A stretch of 64,000 nucleotides of DNA from Glebionis coronaria (lineage: Eukaryota > Streptophyta > Magnoliopsida > Asterales > Asteraceae), in contig CM046875.1 in NCBI GenBank assembly GCA_025667525.1, forward strand, positions 292,063,147-292,127,146, given 5' to 3'. Position 1 is the stretch's first letter, and each line of letters begins with the position of its first letter. The notes under the pieces were generated by a model, which was not told where the DNA came from, did not search any database, and worked only from the letters and a program-made list of their open reading frames with translations. Both the position numbers and the translations under genes were made by a program. This document shows, piece after piece, positions 10,726 through 21,411 of this stretch.

Positions 10726-12060
10726 ATTACCATCATCCTTACCCACCATTGATCCATTAGATAAGGGTAAAGGAAAAATGGTAGAAGTAGAAGTTCCAAA
10801 GAATGCAGCACAGGTTGAGTTTGATAGAAGGTTGGTTGCACAACTTGTGGAACAAGAAATAAAGAAGGTTGATGAATCACCTTTTGTTGTCACTTCAGAA
10901 GAACAAGAAGGAAGTGATGAAGCTAGTTCAGACTCAAGTGTGATGATAATAGAACAACCAGAAAGACTTGAGTATGGTGATGAGTTGGCAAGAGAGAAGC
11001 TGAATGAGTTGAAATTGCAAGTAGATTTTGATATGCCAGAAGTTGTTCAGATGTACCATGCTTGGGAAGATAGGTGTATGGAGAATCCAGATTTGACTAT
11101 CTCAGACCAAATATGGGGTTTAGAGATTCTTCTGAGAGTACAAAAGGACTGCAAGGTAATTCTGAAACATAGAGCTAGTAATATTCTCTCAATGCTGAAA
11201 AGGGTTAAAAGGGAGCTGTACTACATGCTACTCAGATGTCATGGAACAAGATGGACCTATAAGAAATTGATTGGATTATCCTTTGAAGAGTTGGAGTACA
11301 AGCCTTATCCCATTTGGGCAAGAGTGCAGGAAGAAAACACTCTAAGACTTCTTTCTGATGAAAGGAAAGAAGAACTTGCAGAAGAGATGGAGCTTAAGAA
11401 GGCAATGATTGTTCCCAGACCTTTGAAGAAGGTAGTCCCTCTTGAGTTTCCTAAAGATATGGATAGGTTGAATCCAAGTGAAGCTATTATAAGAAGGAGC
11501 CTCAAGCTCTCACCATTGGAAGCTTCAGATATGGTATAAGTGTTACCTCTTGATTCTAGAAACCCTATTATAAGCTATGAAGAAGATGAATGTGGGTTTT
11601 GGAAGATTGGCAGGTATGGGAAAGAGGTACACACTTTTACTACACTCATATCTCTTTTTGCAAGGGTTGATAGAGAAGACTTGGTAGACCTTTGGAGGTT
11701 GTTAGAGGCCAAGTATGAGACTGAAGCTCCTACTTCAGTCAATGGAATAAAACTATGGTCAACATTCAAGAGAATGTGTGGACCAAGAGATGAAGATCCT
11801 ACTGTTTGGAAGGGTCTTGAAGATGACCTCAGTGGTCTTCAATGGTGTTTGTATTCAGCTGCTGGTGTATATTACTTGAGTTCTACAAAGTTTGCTTAGT
11901 ATCTTCTTATAGATGCTCAGTATTCCATGTGCAAGGATGTTTTGGAGAAGATGAAGACAACACAGCTGGAGACTGATTATTCAAGTGACGTGGCCAAAGA
12001 TTTGATCAGACATATTTATTACCAATATGATCAAGTTTGTAAGATTCCTCCTATTTCTTA
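10726..12060 (+). pseudogene. Accessory ORF downstream of pol in copia-G, C-terminal part
   Basis: One frame runs from the left boundary to a TAA at 11537-11539, then on to a TAG at 11897-11899, then to TAA at 12058-12060. The start is lost to the insertion of A. The N-terminal part is charged (DKGKGKMVEVEVPKNAAQVE) and probably disordered. The C-terminal part has a compact domain with WKIGRYGKEVHTF, DREDLVDLWRLLEAKYETE, GIKLWSTFKRMC and YLLIDAQYSM. From memory, it resembles hypothetical proteins encoded after pol in Asteraceae copia elements. No signal peptide or membrane segment is seen, so it is not env-like. Its function is unknown; see the finding on dispersed words for a hypothesis. Confidence 0.7.
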
Positions 12061-12100
12061 ATGTTTATTCAGAAACTTGATTACTAGAGTAGATATCAAG

Positions 12101-12113
12101 TTTAGGGGAGGAT
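12101..12113 (+). promoter_or_regulatory. Polypurine tract of copia-G
   Basis: TTTAGGGGAGGAT ends directly at the LTR start TGTTGGG, as expected for the plus-strand primer. Confidence 0.8.
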
Positions 12114-12142
12114 TGTTGGGAATAAAATATAGCCAGTTCAGT

Positions 12143-12252
12143 TGAGCACTGACAAGAGTAAAACAAGCGTTGATAGGAAGAAAACAAACGCTGACAAATC
12201 AAGTGTTGACAAGAAGAAGTCAAGCGTTGATACATTGAAGACAAGCACTGAT
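12143..12252 (+). repeat. Cluster of AAGCGTTGAC/AACGCTGACA words in G LTR
   Basis: Six related 10-11 bp words in about 110 bp: GAGCACTGAC, CAAGCGTTGAT, AAACGCTGAC, CAAGTGTTGAC, CAAGCGTTGAT and CAAGCACTGAT. They sit upstream of the TATA box. The same word, in the same sense relative to coding, is dispersed through copia-C. Confidence 0.75.
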
Positions 12253-12384
12253 GGAAAGATTTAGTCTACGCGTATATTGTTTCTAGTTTGTTTCTAGTAA
12301 AGATAACTTCAACATTGTATTTTCTATAATTATCTTTACCTAGAATAGTTGATACGTAGACTCTTGTACAAGGCTTCTTATGTC

Positions 12385-12390
12385 TATAAA
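12385..12390 (+). promoter_or_regulatory. TATA box in copia-G LTR
   Basis: TATAAA within TGTCTATAAAAGAAG, in the central part of the LTR. It is the likely core promoter. Confidence 0.55.
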
Positions 12391-12628
12391 AGAAGACCTT
12401 TAGGTTATGTTTCTAATAAGTTTTCATACGTTAAACACATTCATTGTAAGCAAGTTTGTTATTATTAATCAAGTGAAAGTTTGTTTACATCTTTGTGTGT
12501 TCTTGTTTAAGTGTTTATTCTGCATAACACTTAGATTACTTTATACATATTCAAAGGTTTCTCTACGTGTATAACTTGATCTAATCTCGTATACACAAAG
12601 CTAAATTGATCTAAGTTTGGGATCAACA

Positions 12629-13407
12629 TGTGTGTGGCTGTTTTTGTCTTGGCTTCTTCCTGTCTGATTTGTTTCATCATGATTGAAGTGAGTGGAATAG
12701 CCCTGCCAGAAAATTGTGGAGATGGTGCAAGAAATGTAGTGAACAGTTTGGTAGTATGCTTGGTTGCTGAAAAGTAGTTTTTATGTGTGATAGGACCCTG
12801 TTCACTCATATTTAGCAAAAGTTCTGTAAACCTTGGGTACATAAAAATTTTTGAATTGCTTGTAACATTTTTATCCATTCCTTTGAAAATCATTTGAGAA
12901 AAACATTACTTCCTCCCTGTTGCTAAGCAAATCAGGGCAGAGGCAACTTCACTACCAAATTCATTAAAAGCAGTGGTTTTAGGTTACAAACATTGTAAAA
13001 TTGTATGAATCAAATATTTCCAATGTGGGGCAAACTGACCTTTAGCAAACTTACATTTTTGATCATCAGAAAGAGTATACCCCAATTTAACAAGACCCTC
13101 AAAGATGTCAGCCTCGGGTAGGTTGGTGATCCCATCCTCATCATCTAGAATAAGTTTGTCTCTGATGGAGGCAAGTGTAATCACCTTGGGATGACCATCT
13201 ACAGTGCTTTGAATTGTTACCTCTCCATTCACTGTTTTGGTCATAGATTTAGACCAAAAATGCTGAATGTTTGAGGTGTAAATCCTAGGATTGATGAGAA
13301 CAACTCTAAAATACGAATATTTTAGAAAATCCACTGCATCCGAATTCTACTGGTTCATCATGTAATAAAGCGATTTGATTATGATTAGCAGCAATTTTGA
13401 GAGGCAT
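12629..13407 (-). pseudogene. Accessory ORF of copia-B, N-terminal part
   Basis: Starts at ATG 13405-13407 (MPLKIAANHNQIALL), shifts frame by one near 13335-13345, then reads VDFLKYSYFRVVLINPRIY, HFWSKSMTKTVNG, LILDDEDGITNLPEADIFE and WKYLIHTILQCL. A further frame change leads to the downstream part (MYPRFTELLLNMSEQ). It is cut at 12629 by the LTR of G; the apparent reading beyond that point is LTR sequence. The domain resembles the N-terminal half of hypothetical proteins found after pol in Asteraceae copia elements (recollection, not searched). Copia-C has a homologous ORF at 43487-43804. Function unknown. Confidence 0.7.
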
Positions 13408-14506
13408 GATAAAGGTTGAAAACGTTTGAAGGTTTATAATGGTGAGAGTTAGGTGGGATTTGATCGAAGGAGAGAGATGGACCTGCTGGTGAAGGAATTA
13501 AGTTTTTATAGGCGAATTGAAGAGCTGTGATTAGACCAAATTTTCAAATTGCAATAATATCAGAGATAAATCTTGATAAAAAAGTAATTTATTTGAAATA
13601 ATAAAGAAAAGATTACTAATCAGAAAAGAAAGCGCCTTAAATATCTTTTAAAAAGAATAAAATATCCCCTAACCAAAATTTTAGCAAGCAGGCCCAACGG
13701 CTATAAGTAGAGTAACGGTATTGTCGGTCAACGGTCAAACAGGGGAATGTTGATCAAGCAGGGGAATCAAAAGATGAAAACAGGGGAAACGTCCCTAGGG
13801 TATTAGTCTAATCATGAAGAGACCAATGCTAAATAGCTCTGCTCTAATGCACACCCTTGTATACACAAGGTAGATACACAGAAACTCAAGAGTCCTCCAT
13901 TCAGCAATCTTCTAAACACAAAAAGTTAACACATAAGTCACCCTGCACCTGGTCAACCCAATAAAATAAACATACCCTAGTCACCATCCCTACCTTTTCC
14001 TTACCTATGGTCAGTTAGTCTTGGCAATGTGTCCCAAACATCTGAATCTAGACAGCAAGCTGTTTTTAATAAAGAAGTATTAGTACACATTAGAGTGCCT
14101 CAAGGCTTCAGAATTCTGACAAGCTTTGCAGTAAGTCTTCATCATTCTAAACCCTTACTTACAATTGGATATGATCGAGAATCATATATGAGTATCCTAA
14201 GAATACCCTGAGTCCTAAAGGTGTGACCTAACCTCCCCTAAAACATAGAGCATATACTTGATCCACCCATGAGTGTAGTATGTACCATTTGGATCTCTGC
14301 ATTGGTAGTCTAAAACCACATATAACCACTTTTAAAAAGAACAAACCCAGCTTAAGAGAAAAACTCTTTAGCAGGGGAATGAACCCCAGTAGGGGAATCT
14401 TTGTTCAAAAGCAGTGGAATGAAAAAAATGGAAAAATTGACTAACATTTATACAACAACAGCAATAAAGCAACCCTGGATATACAAGACACAATAGACAT
14501 CAATTT
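13408..14506 (-). other. Copia-B untranslated region between RNase H and accessory ORF
   Basis: 1.1 kb without a credible protein. It contains two clusters of the family word (CAGGGGAA or close variants): near 13740, 13757 and 13781, and near 14371, 14389 and 14411. It may hold a promoter or subgenomic signal for the accessory ORF, but no clear TATA box was identified. Confidence 0.55.
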
Positions 14507-15267
14507 TTAGGGAGAAACCATTCCAATACCTGCAACCAGGTACTGAAACCTCCCTACTTCAAAAGCTTTTGTCAAAAGAGCAGCAACATTAAGTTCTGTA
14601 TCAATTTTCTCAGGGACAATTAGCCATTTCTCAAAACAATCTCTAATAAATGATGTCTTATTTCAATATGTTTAGTCTTGCTATGAAAAACAGGATTCTT
14701 AATAATGCAAATAGTGTTGTTGTTGTCAATAAATATCTTGGTTTTAAGAAAATTATACCCATAATCAAGCAGCTGATTTTGAACCCAAAGAACTTGACCA
14801 CAGCATGCAGGAGCTGCTATATACTCAGCTTTAGTTGTTGATGTGGACATAATATTCTGCTTCTTACATTGCCAAGATATAAGCCTGCCTCCCAAAAATT
14901 GGCATCCACCTGTTGTAGACTTCCTATCATTGTTGTCACCAGCATAGTCACTATCTGAGTAGCATATCATCTCAAATGGTGACTCCTTGGGATACCAAAG
15001 TCCTAAAGTTGGATTACACTTTAGATACCTAAAAATTCTCTTCACAGCAAATAGATGACACTTTGTTGGTGCCACCTGGTATCTTGCACATAAGCAGACT
15101 GCAAACATGATGTCATGTCTTGAAGCTGTAAGGTACATGAGAGATCCAATCATAGACCTGTAATTCTTGACATCTATAAGCTTTCCAGGACCATCTTTGC
15201 CCCATGGATGATTCTTGTCCATTGGTGTGGAAACCTTCTTTCCCTCAGACATGCCAAACTTCTTCAC
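14507..15267 (-). CDS. pol: Copia-B RT connection and RNase H, frameshifted end
   Basis: Reads EGKKVSTPMDKNHPWG, MIGSLMYLTASRHDIMFAV, CYSDSDYAGDNNDRKSTTG (catalytic Asp), STTKAEYIAAPACCGQVLW (Glu) and FIDNNNTICIIKN (Asp), then HSKTKHIEIRHH. A one-base T deletion after HH changes the frame. The neighbouring frame restores the tail DCFEKWLIVPEKIDTELNV, LLTKAFEVGRFQYL and GIGMVSP, with stop at 14507-14509. The domain removes RNA from the hybrid during cDNA synthesis. Confidence 0.9.
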
Positions 15268-15888
15268 AATTTCAGCCGCATATTTGTCTTGTTAGATAAA
15301 TATTCCATCTTTCCTCTGTTGACCTTGTAACCCCAAAAAGAAGTTTAGCTCACCCATGGCACTCATTTGGAATTTGTCCTGCATCAGCTTGACAAACTCT
15401 TTGCTAAGCATAGAGTTTGTGGACCCAAAGATGATATCATCAACATAGACTTGCACCAAAAGAAGGTCACCCTTTTGTTTCTTGATAAACAGGGTCTCGT
15501 CAATTTTCCCCCTGTTGAATCCATTATCCAATAGATATTTAGAAAGAGTTCCATACCAAGACCTGGGAGCTTGGAGAAGTCCATACATAGCCTTTTTCAC
15601 CTCGTATACCTTGTCTGGATGTTCTGGGTCTTCAAATCCTGGAGGTTGCATAACATAGACTTCTTCATCAATGGTACCATATAAAAAGGCACTCTTAACA
15701 TCCATTTGGAACACTGTAAAGTCCATAAATGAAGCATAAGCAAGAAATAATCTAATGGCTTCAATCCTGGCCACTAGAGCAAAGACTTCCTCATAATCAA
15801 TTCCTTCTTCCTGTGTATATCCGTGTGCCACCAGTCTTGCTTTGTTCCTGACTACTATACCCCTCTCATCCTTTTTGTTCCTTAGCAC
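15268..15888 (-). CDS. pol: Copia-B reverse transcriptase core
   Basis: Core RT motifs are present: [40 protein letters not shown] (Asp), [31 protein letters not shown] (catalytic YVDD) and [15 protein letters not shown] near 15294 (FI*QDKY) replaces the usual Ser. The fingers N-terminus lies in the next segment across a TAG at 15889-15891 that replaces the conserved Trp of [12 protein letters not shown]. Confidence 0.92.
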
Positions 15889-16089
15889 CTACTTTGTCCC
15901 AATAGGCCTTGCCCATTTTGGACAATCTACCAGAATCCAAACCTCTTGAATGTCAAAATGTAAGAGCTCCTCTTGCATAGCTTCAACCCAACTTGGATCA
16001 TTTAAATCCTGAAAAATCTTCTTTGGCTCTTCTTGTGACAAAAATGCAGTAAACAGACAACATTGCATGTTGTCATGATTAAACTTCAT
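15889..16089 (-). CDS. pol: Copia-B RT N-terminal segment
   Basis: Short segment carrying the conserved RT entry region: [40 protein letters not shown] and ARPIGTK. It is in the same frame as the RT core and separated from it only by the TAG at 15889. Upstream, one or more frame changes near 16090-16165 link it to the integrase linker. Confidence 0.8.
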   Translation of the reverse strand: MKFNHDNMQCCLFTAFLSQEEPKKIFQDLNDPSWVEAMQEELLHFDIQEVWILVDCPKWARPIGTK

Positions 16090-17841
16090 GGTGATGTTTG
16101 CAATGAAGCTATGCTCCTTTGCTGTATACCTTGTATGTCTAGGTGCTTCAGGATCCCCAATGATTTATGATAGAGGGTGATCCTTATTGATTCTGTAGGT
16201 AGGCTGCATGCTCATGATTACTTCTGTTACATCTTCTTCCAAGTCAGAATTGATGGGGCTATCTTGATTAGGAAAGAACTCCTCAAAGGAGCTTCCAAAA
16301 GATACAACATGACCTAGAGATAGGTGCTGATGAGCTGAATGCAACTTTGAATAACTTGGACCTTCACTCTTAATTATTATGCTTCCACTGTTGGATATGA
16401 GAGGACCATCAGATATGGGTGAAGATGAGGAAATGAGTGGGGATTTTCTTTCTTCATCATTAATGTCATTGACAACTGGATCCTTTGTAGCAGGGGAAGC
16501 AATTGATCTAGCAGGGGAATCCTGGATTCTACTGCTTCCAGCTATTCCACTGCTTTCAGAAGTTGACTTAGCAGGGGAAGATATTGTCTGTTCTTTCCTT
16601 TGAGAGGTATCATCTTCTTCACCTGTTTTTGACGCAGCTTCAATGGGAAATAGTGAGGGTACATTCATGTACCTCAATGGTGGCTTCTCCACACCAGTTG
16701 GTTCTTGAGTACCTGAAATGTTAGTATTCTGCAATGCAACAGGTACATAATTCATAGATTTTGAAAGAACCTCAATATCAAAGAACCAATCAGGACCCGT
16801 TTGAACATCTTCAGGCTTGTCTTCAAGAAAATCGACATGAAGATTCTCTATTATTTTGCATGTCTTCTTGTTGAAGACCCTATATATCTTGCTGTTTAAT
16901 GAATAACCAACAAAATACCCATCATCCCCCTTTTCACTAAACTTGCCTAGATTGTCAATTGTGTTCAAAATGATCACATGACATCCAAATGGTCTAAAGA
17001 AGTCAATTAAAGGAGGTCTTCCATTGAATAGCTGATAAGGAGTCTTGTTGTGTGCCTTAACCACCAAGGCCCTGTTTTGGACATAACAAGCAGTGGATAC
17101 AGCCTCAGTCCAAAAGATAACTAGAAGTTTGGAATTAGACAGCATAGTCCTTGCTGCTTCAATGAGTGTCTCATTCCTTCTCTCTGCAACTCCATTCTGT
17201 TGAGGTGTTCTTGCAATACTAAATTCCCTCTTTATTCCTTTGTTTATGCAGAAAGTGTTCAGTTTCTCGTTTCTGAATTCACCACCATTGTCTGATCTCA
17301 TGGTCAATACCCTAATGCTTTTTGATAGTTCAATCTGATTTATGAACCCAATGAGTACATTAGTTGTGTCACTCTTTTCAAACAGAAAGAATGTCCATGT
17401 GAACCTTGAAAAATCATCAGTAATCACTAGGCAGTACCACTTCTTCATTATGCTTGCCACAGAAGTAGGACAAAAAACATCCATATGTAGTAGTTCCAAT
17501 GGCTTGGTAGTGGACATACTTGTTTTTGATTTGCAAGATTCTCTATGTTGCTTCCCTTTCAGACAAGCAGCATAATTATGCTCATTGGAAAAGGACTTGG
17601 AAGCAAGACCATGAACCAGATTATATTTTACCAGTTTGTTCATGTTCTTAAAATTAAGATGACCAAGTCTTCTATGCCATTTCATACATTTATCAACTGA
17701 GGCTTTGGCAATGCAACAGGTTTCATTGTCTTGCAGAGAGATGTCCTTGAGATCAATTGTGTACATGTTCTTTTGTCTTGGTTTCTGAGGACAATAGGAG
17801 TTTTTGGTGGTAAGACAAACTCCTTTCCTAACACCAGACAT
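16090..17841 (-). CDS. pol: Copia-B integrase and linker
   Basis: GAG-pre-integrase motif KWHRRLGHLNFKNMNKLV, then the zinc-finger end HNYAACLKGKQH, where the first Cys of the usual CxxC is Tyr (TGC to TAC), so zinc binding may be lost. The catalytic core shows LLHMDVFCPTSV (Asp; Gly of the usual FGP is Cys), VITDDFSRFTWTFFL, MRSDNGGEF (Asp) and NGVAERRNETLIEAARTML (Glu). The C-terminal part includes GYFVGYSLNSKIYRVFNKKT. A Ser/Pro/Ala-rich linker follows, in which the family word is read as SPA tripeptides (PARSIASPATK). The protein would catalyse insertion of cDNA. Confidence 0.9.
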
Positions 17842-18137
17842 TCAGTATCTGTAAAAAAGACAAAATTCTTGTTATCAGTCATCTATGACATACTGAAGAT
17901 ATTGTACTTGAGCTCTTTCACCAAGTAAACTTTGTCAAAGGTCATCCCATTGGTGACAATAGTTCCTTTTCCTGTGATTGTTCCATGCCCATCTCCGAAA
18001 GAAACACCATCATTGTCATGCAGGGGAACAAAGTTAGACAGATAAGATTTTTGTCCATTCATGCTCCTTGAGCATCCACTATCCCAATATGCTTTATCAT
18101 CCCTGGTTTTCTTTGTCACCTGCAAAAAGAAAAACAA
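17842..18137 (-). CDS. pol: Copia-B protease
   Basis: Contains YWDSGCSRSMNGQKSYLSNF, the aspartic-protease active site (DSG), followed by GDGHGTITGKGTI and LVKELKYNIFSMS, the standard flap-side landmarks of copia proteases. The stop at 17883-17885 is within the domain tail (MS*MTDNKNFVFF). Reading continues to TECLVLGKEFVLPPKT and then shifts frame to the integrase start. Confidence 0.85.
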
Positions 18138-19224
18138 ATTAGTTTTTCTTGGGGACCCAAGCCATTACAGACTTGGATCTACCTCGTGTATCAATATATG
18201 ATAGCTTATCAAAAACTATAGATACACCATTAGACTGAGGCTTTCACAGCTTTTCCCCATCTGCCCATGTTCATAGAGGGCAAAACTTTGCTAGTAAGGG
18301 ATACCCCAGATTTAGCAGGGGAATACCTATGCTTAGCAGAGGGAACCCACCTTTTGTTTTGGCCTCTATTGATGTGTTGGTAAGGGCTAGAGACAGATTT
18401 ATATGCATTATGAGGTGTTGGGTTGGTCATGAAAGAGCTGGTCTTAGGATATGCATCATTCACCTTTCTTAGAGCAGGAACAACATATTTGTTAGAAATC
18501 CTGTTTCTCAAAGCAAGGGCAACATACTTGGCAGGGGAAAAGGATTTTGCCCCTGCATTTAGAAGAATGGCTTTAGGTTGCATATCCTTTCCATTGGTGC
18601 CTGACATTCTTGATAAGTGTGATCAAAACTGCCACATGTGAAACAAGGTTTGGTATTTATCACAAAGTCTTCTCCTAATTGGTGAGACTTTTGGTCATTC
18701 CAATTTCTCTGATTACCTCTGACAGACATATACATAGCAGAATATTTAACAGTGGACTTAGACGACTTTGATCCTGTTTTAGATTTGGGTAAACTACTCT
18801 TAGAACTAGAATCACTACCAAAAAGTCCTCCTCTTAAAAAGAGAACAGGGTTATCAATTTTCCATTGTTTTAAGGCAATCTGTTCCTTTTCAAAGTCCCT
18901 AACAATACTAGCTTTCACTAGTGGCTCTTTTGTTTCAAGATTATTAGGTATGTAAGAACTTAAGTCAAATTTAATATCTTCTTGTTTTTGGAAACAAGAG
19001 AGACCAGTCCAAGACAAGTCTTTTCTAGAAAAAGGTGCATGAATGTTGGCAGGAGGTGGTGGTATGGTAGCATGCTCATTTTTAATACCAAAACCTGTTT
19101 TGTCCCTAGGAGATTGTCCAATTTCAACTGCTTTAGTTAAATCTTTAGAAGCTTTTCCAATTTTTTCAACAGTTTCTTCATCTATCTTTTTATTAGATCT
19201 AAAAACTTCAAGTTCAGCAGTCAA
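18138..19224 (-). CDS. Copia-B gag-protease spacer with second zinc knuckle
   Basis: Two overlapping open segments (18559-19224 and 18230-18607) in different frames, so at least one frameshift lies near 18580. The first holds LSWTGLSCFQKQEDI, WKIDNPVLFLRGG, a Ser/Lys-rich run and the CCHC knuckle CFTCGSFDHTYQEC. The second is basic and Ser/Tyr-rich (SVSSPYQHINRGQNKRW). The region would link nucleocapsid to protease and may add RNA binding. Copia-C has the same arrangement (CYSCGSFSHLAYKC at its equivalent place). Family words occur near 18313, 18334 and 18531. Confidence 0.75.
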
Positions 19225-19892
19225 TTCCCTAATGGAATCATTATTTTCTTTAGCATCTCTCTCTAGAATGACAATGTGATCTCTATAATCACTTTCTCAT
19301 TGTTTATACTCTCTTATGGTGGAATCTTGCTGTTCTAAAGCACGTTTTAATTATCAAGGTCATTGTCACAATTGATATAATCAACTTTTATCTTTCTTAT
19401 TTGATCATTCAATGACTCAGTATTTTTCCTACAAGCTTTAGTACAATATGAATCATCGTATACCTCATTGTCTGAGCTGGAGCTTGACAGAGACATAAGA
19501 GCGAAATCTTCCTCTTTTTCCTCAGCAACTAGGGCTTGATTTCTTTCAACACTCTCTGTCATAGCACTCCAATCCCATCCACCTGCTCCATCTATCCCCT
19601 GCATGACTACCATAGCCTTAGCACCATAATCATCATCTCTGGTTTCCTTCCTATAGTTGTTCCCAGTCTTAGGTCCTCTGCATTCCCTAGCAAAGTGACC
19701 TTTCTTGCCACAGTTGTAGCATTCAACCTTTGTTTTGTCAAACCCAGCCACATCAGAGGGATTGATGGAGATCTTCTTCCCATACTTCTTGTAAAACCTG
19801 TTAGCTCTCATACCAAGCAGAGCCATGTTCCACTTGATGTCCATCTCCTCTAGTCCTTGCTTACTGATTTGACTCAGATCTTTGTGTAACAC
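19225..19892 (-). CDS. gag: Copia-B nucleocapsid region
   Basis: Carries ALLGMRANRFYKKYGKKI, then the zinc knuckle CYNCGKKGHFAREC (CX2CX4HX4C), which binds element RNA during packaging. Downstream come an acidic Ser-rich patch (EEDFALMSLSSSSSDNEVYD) and the start of a coiled coil (NDQIRKIKVDY). The frame breaks at 19347 and the coiled-coil reading resumes in the next segment. Confidence 0.82.
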
Positions 19893-20825
19893 AGTAGATC
19901 CTTGTGGCCCTTAGGATACTATAAAAGCACAAGCAGTGTTAAGACTGAATGTTGCAGGCCGTTCTTCATCATAAGATGATCCAGACCTGGTAGCAGGGGA
20001 ATGAGTAGCAGGGCCAACTTTGATTCCACTGCCTTTGGAGATTCCACTGCTTTGAGATATGAACGCCATGTTAGCAAGGGAATCAGTAGATCCACTTGAA
20101 CTGGTGGGGATTGTTCCTTTTGACTTCATCTCATTGACAACAGGTTCAAAAACTTTTAAGTTATTGTATATTTCATCAATGTTCTTGTTATCTAAGTCAT
20201 CCTTATTCTGCCAAATAGCTTTGTAGACAAACCATTCTTTCTGAAGGCTGTTAAGAAACCTGGTATTCACCAGCTCTCTTGTCACTTCAATTTCAAAGAA
20301 CTCCAACTGAGCCACCATATCTTGAAGCCTATTTTAAATATCCCCAATTGCTTCATCACCAATTGCTTTGAAATAAGAAAATTGATCAAGCATTTGATTC
20401 TTATTCTTATTCTTTGTGGCTTCATTTCCTCCAAAAGTTTTGCCTATTGCTTCCCAGAGTTCCTTAGTTGTTTTGTACTTTCTGAATCTTAACTGGTGTC
20501 TATCAGGTAGAGCCAACAGCAATGAACTGTGAGCTCTGACATCATGCCTTCTGGCCAGTATTTCCTTGTCACAAAGAGCAGCAGATTTCTTCTTGGCTTC
20601 ACCACCTTTGGAACTTTCAGCTTTATCTTCACCCTTACCACCGTCTTCAACCGTCATTGTTTTGGGGAATTGATCACTAAACTCTATGATCTCCTAGAGA
20701 ACATAGTGTTCCATTTTGAGGTATTGTTGGATCCCGAACTCCCATAATTCAAAGTTTTCAGGATCCAGCATGGGGAGTTTAAGGTTGTTGTGGTTATTGT
20801 TGTTTGAGGAAGAGTCTGAAGACAT
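19893..20825 (-). CDS. gag: Copia-B gag capsid, broken
   Basis: The start is ATG at 20823-20825 (MSSDSSSNNN, then LKLPMLDPENFELWEFGIQQ), 48 bp after the primer-binding site. A TAG at 20694-20696 replaces Trp in YVL*EIIEF. The capsid continues with KEILARRHDVRAHSSLLLAL, RFRKYKTTKELWEAIGKTFGG and LEFFEIEVTRELVNTRFLNSL, typical of the retrotransposon gag domain. Further breaks lie near 20325 and 19911. The product would form the particle shell. Confidence 0.82.
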
Positions 20826-20873
20826 GGTTGCAGTGAGGGTTTTGTTCTTGGTTTAGTCAAAGTTCCTCAACAA

Positions 20874-20885
20874 GCTCTGATACCA
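20874..20885 (-). promoter_or_regulatory. Primer-binding site of copia-B
   Basis: Minus-strand TGGTATCAGAGC, complementary to the 3' end of plant initiator methionine tRNA. It lies two bases from the LTR end and primes minus-strand cDNA. Confidence 0.92.
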
Positions 20886-20887
20886 CT

Positions 20888-21411
20888 TGTTGATCCCAAA
20901 CTCAGATCTTAAACCTTTATGGCTTGTTTAAGGGTTGTGATAGAAAGAATAAAATCAATCTAACACTAGAGAAACTTTGCAATACAAAGTAACTAAACAA
21001 GATGCGGAATGTAGTGTTTAGCACAAGAACAAAGGATTAAATCAAACGTTAAACTTTAATATATCAAAGATATACGAATACCCAATAATGGTATTAGGGT
21101 TAAAAAACCTTAACGTATGAAATGAAAGACAATAGAGAAAATACACACATTGCATGATGACCTAGTGAGTCCTTTGATAGCACAAGGACTCACGTACAAG
21201 ATTACTACTAACAAACTTGGAATGTATCTCGGAGTAGTAACAGAAACGCGTAATAATCTATTTCAAGTTTATCTCTAGCGACAGGGTCTTTGACTTCAGC
21301 AGTGGAACCAATCCCCCTGCCTTTGTTATTTAGCAGGGGGAACTTACTCTAGCAGGGGAACCATTGACCAATTAGCAGGGGTAACTAATATACCTATATT
21401 TATTCCCAACA
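20888..21411 (-). repeat. 5' LTR of copia-B
   Basis: 524 bp; on the minus strand it starts TGTTGGGAATAAATATAGG and ends GAGTTTGGGATCAACA. The inverted ends are TGTTG...CAACA. The U3 part carries five or more versions of the family word within about 90 bp (21296-21385). The gypsy gag reading of element F begins right beside it at 21412. Confidence 0.9.

Larger units (their letters stand above)
10726..12628 (+). mobile_element. Ty1/copia element G, 3' part only
   Basis: Visible are the C-terminal part of a downstream accessory ORF, a polypurine tract and the 3' LTR. The rest lies to the left of A, outside the window. The LTR ends (TGTTGGGAATAA and GGGATCAACA) match those of copia-B, so G and B are related. 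To the right of 12628 the sequence changes at once to the minus-strand accessory ORF of B, so G is inferred to have inserted into B. Its expected target duplication would be TGTGT (12629-12633), but the left copy is not visible. Confidence 0.8.
12114..12628 (+). repeat. 3' LTR of copia-G
   Basis: 515 bp with inverted ends TGTTG...CAACA. The start TGTTGGGAATAAA and end GTTTGGGATCAACA match the ends of the copia-B LTR at 20888-21411 in inverse orientation, while the middle differs. A TATA box (TATAAA) lies at 12385-12390. The U3 part carries a cluster of six short words related to AAGCGTTGAC (12143-12252). Confidence 0.88.
12629..21411 (-). mobile_element. Ty1/copia element B
   Basis: Minus-strand element with its 5' LTR at 20888-21411, primer-binding site, gag, protease, integrase, RT, RNase H, an untranslated stretch and the first half of an accessory ORF. 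The accessory ORF is cut at 12629 by copia-G; the rest of B and its 3' LTR lie outside the window. The right end joins the gag of the gypsy element F at 21412, so B inserted into F. The expected target duplication is AACAT (21412-21416); its partner is not visible. The element carries about 18 copies of the word AGCAGGGGAA (plus-strand sense). Confidence 0.88.

Noticed and set aside
10726..12060. Possible env-like gene after pol
   Set aside because: No signal peptide, transmembrane segment or Cys-rich surface domain in the G, B or C accessory ORFs.
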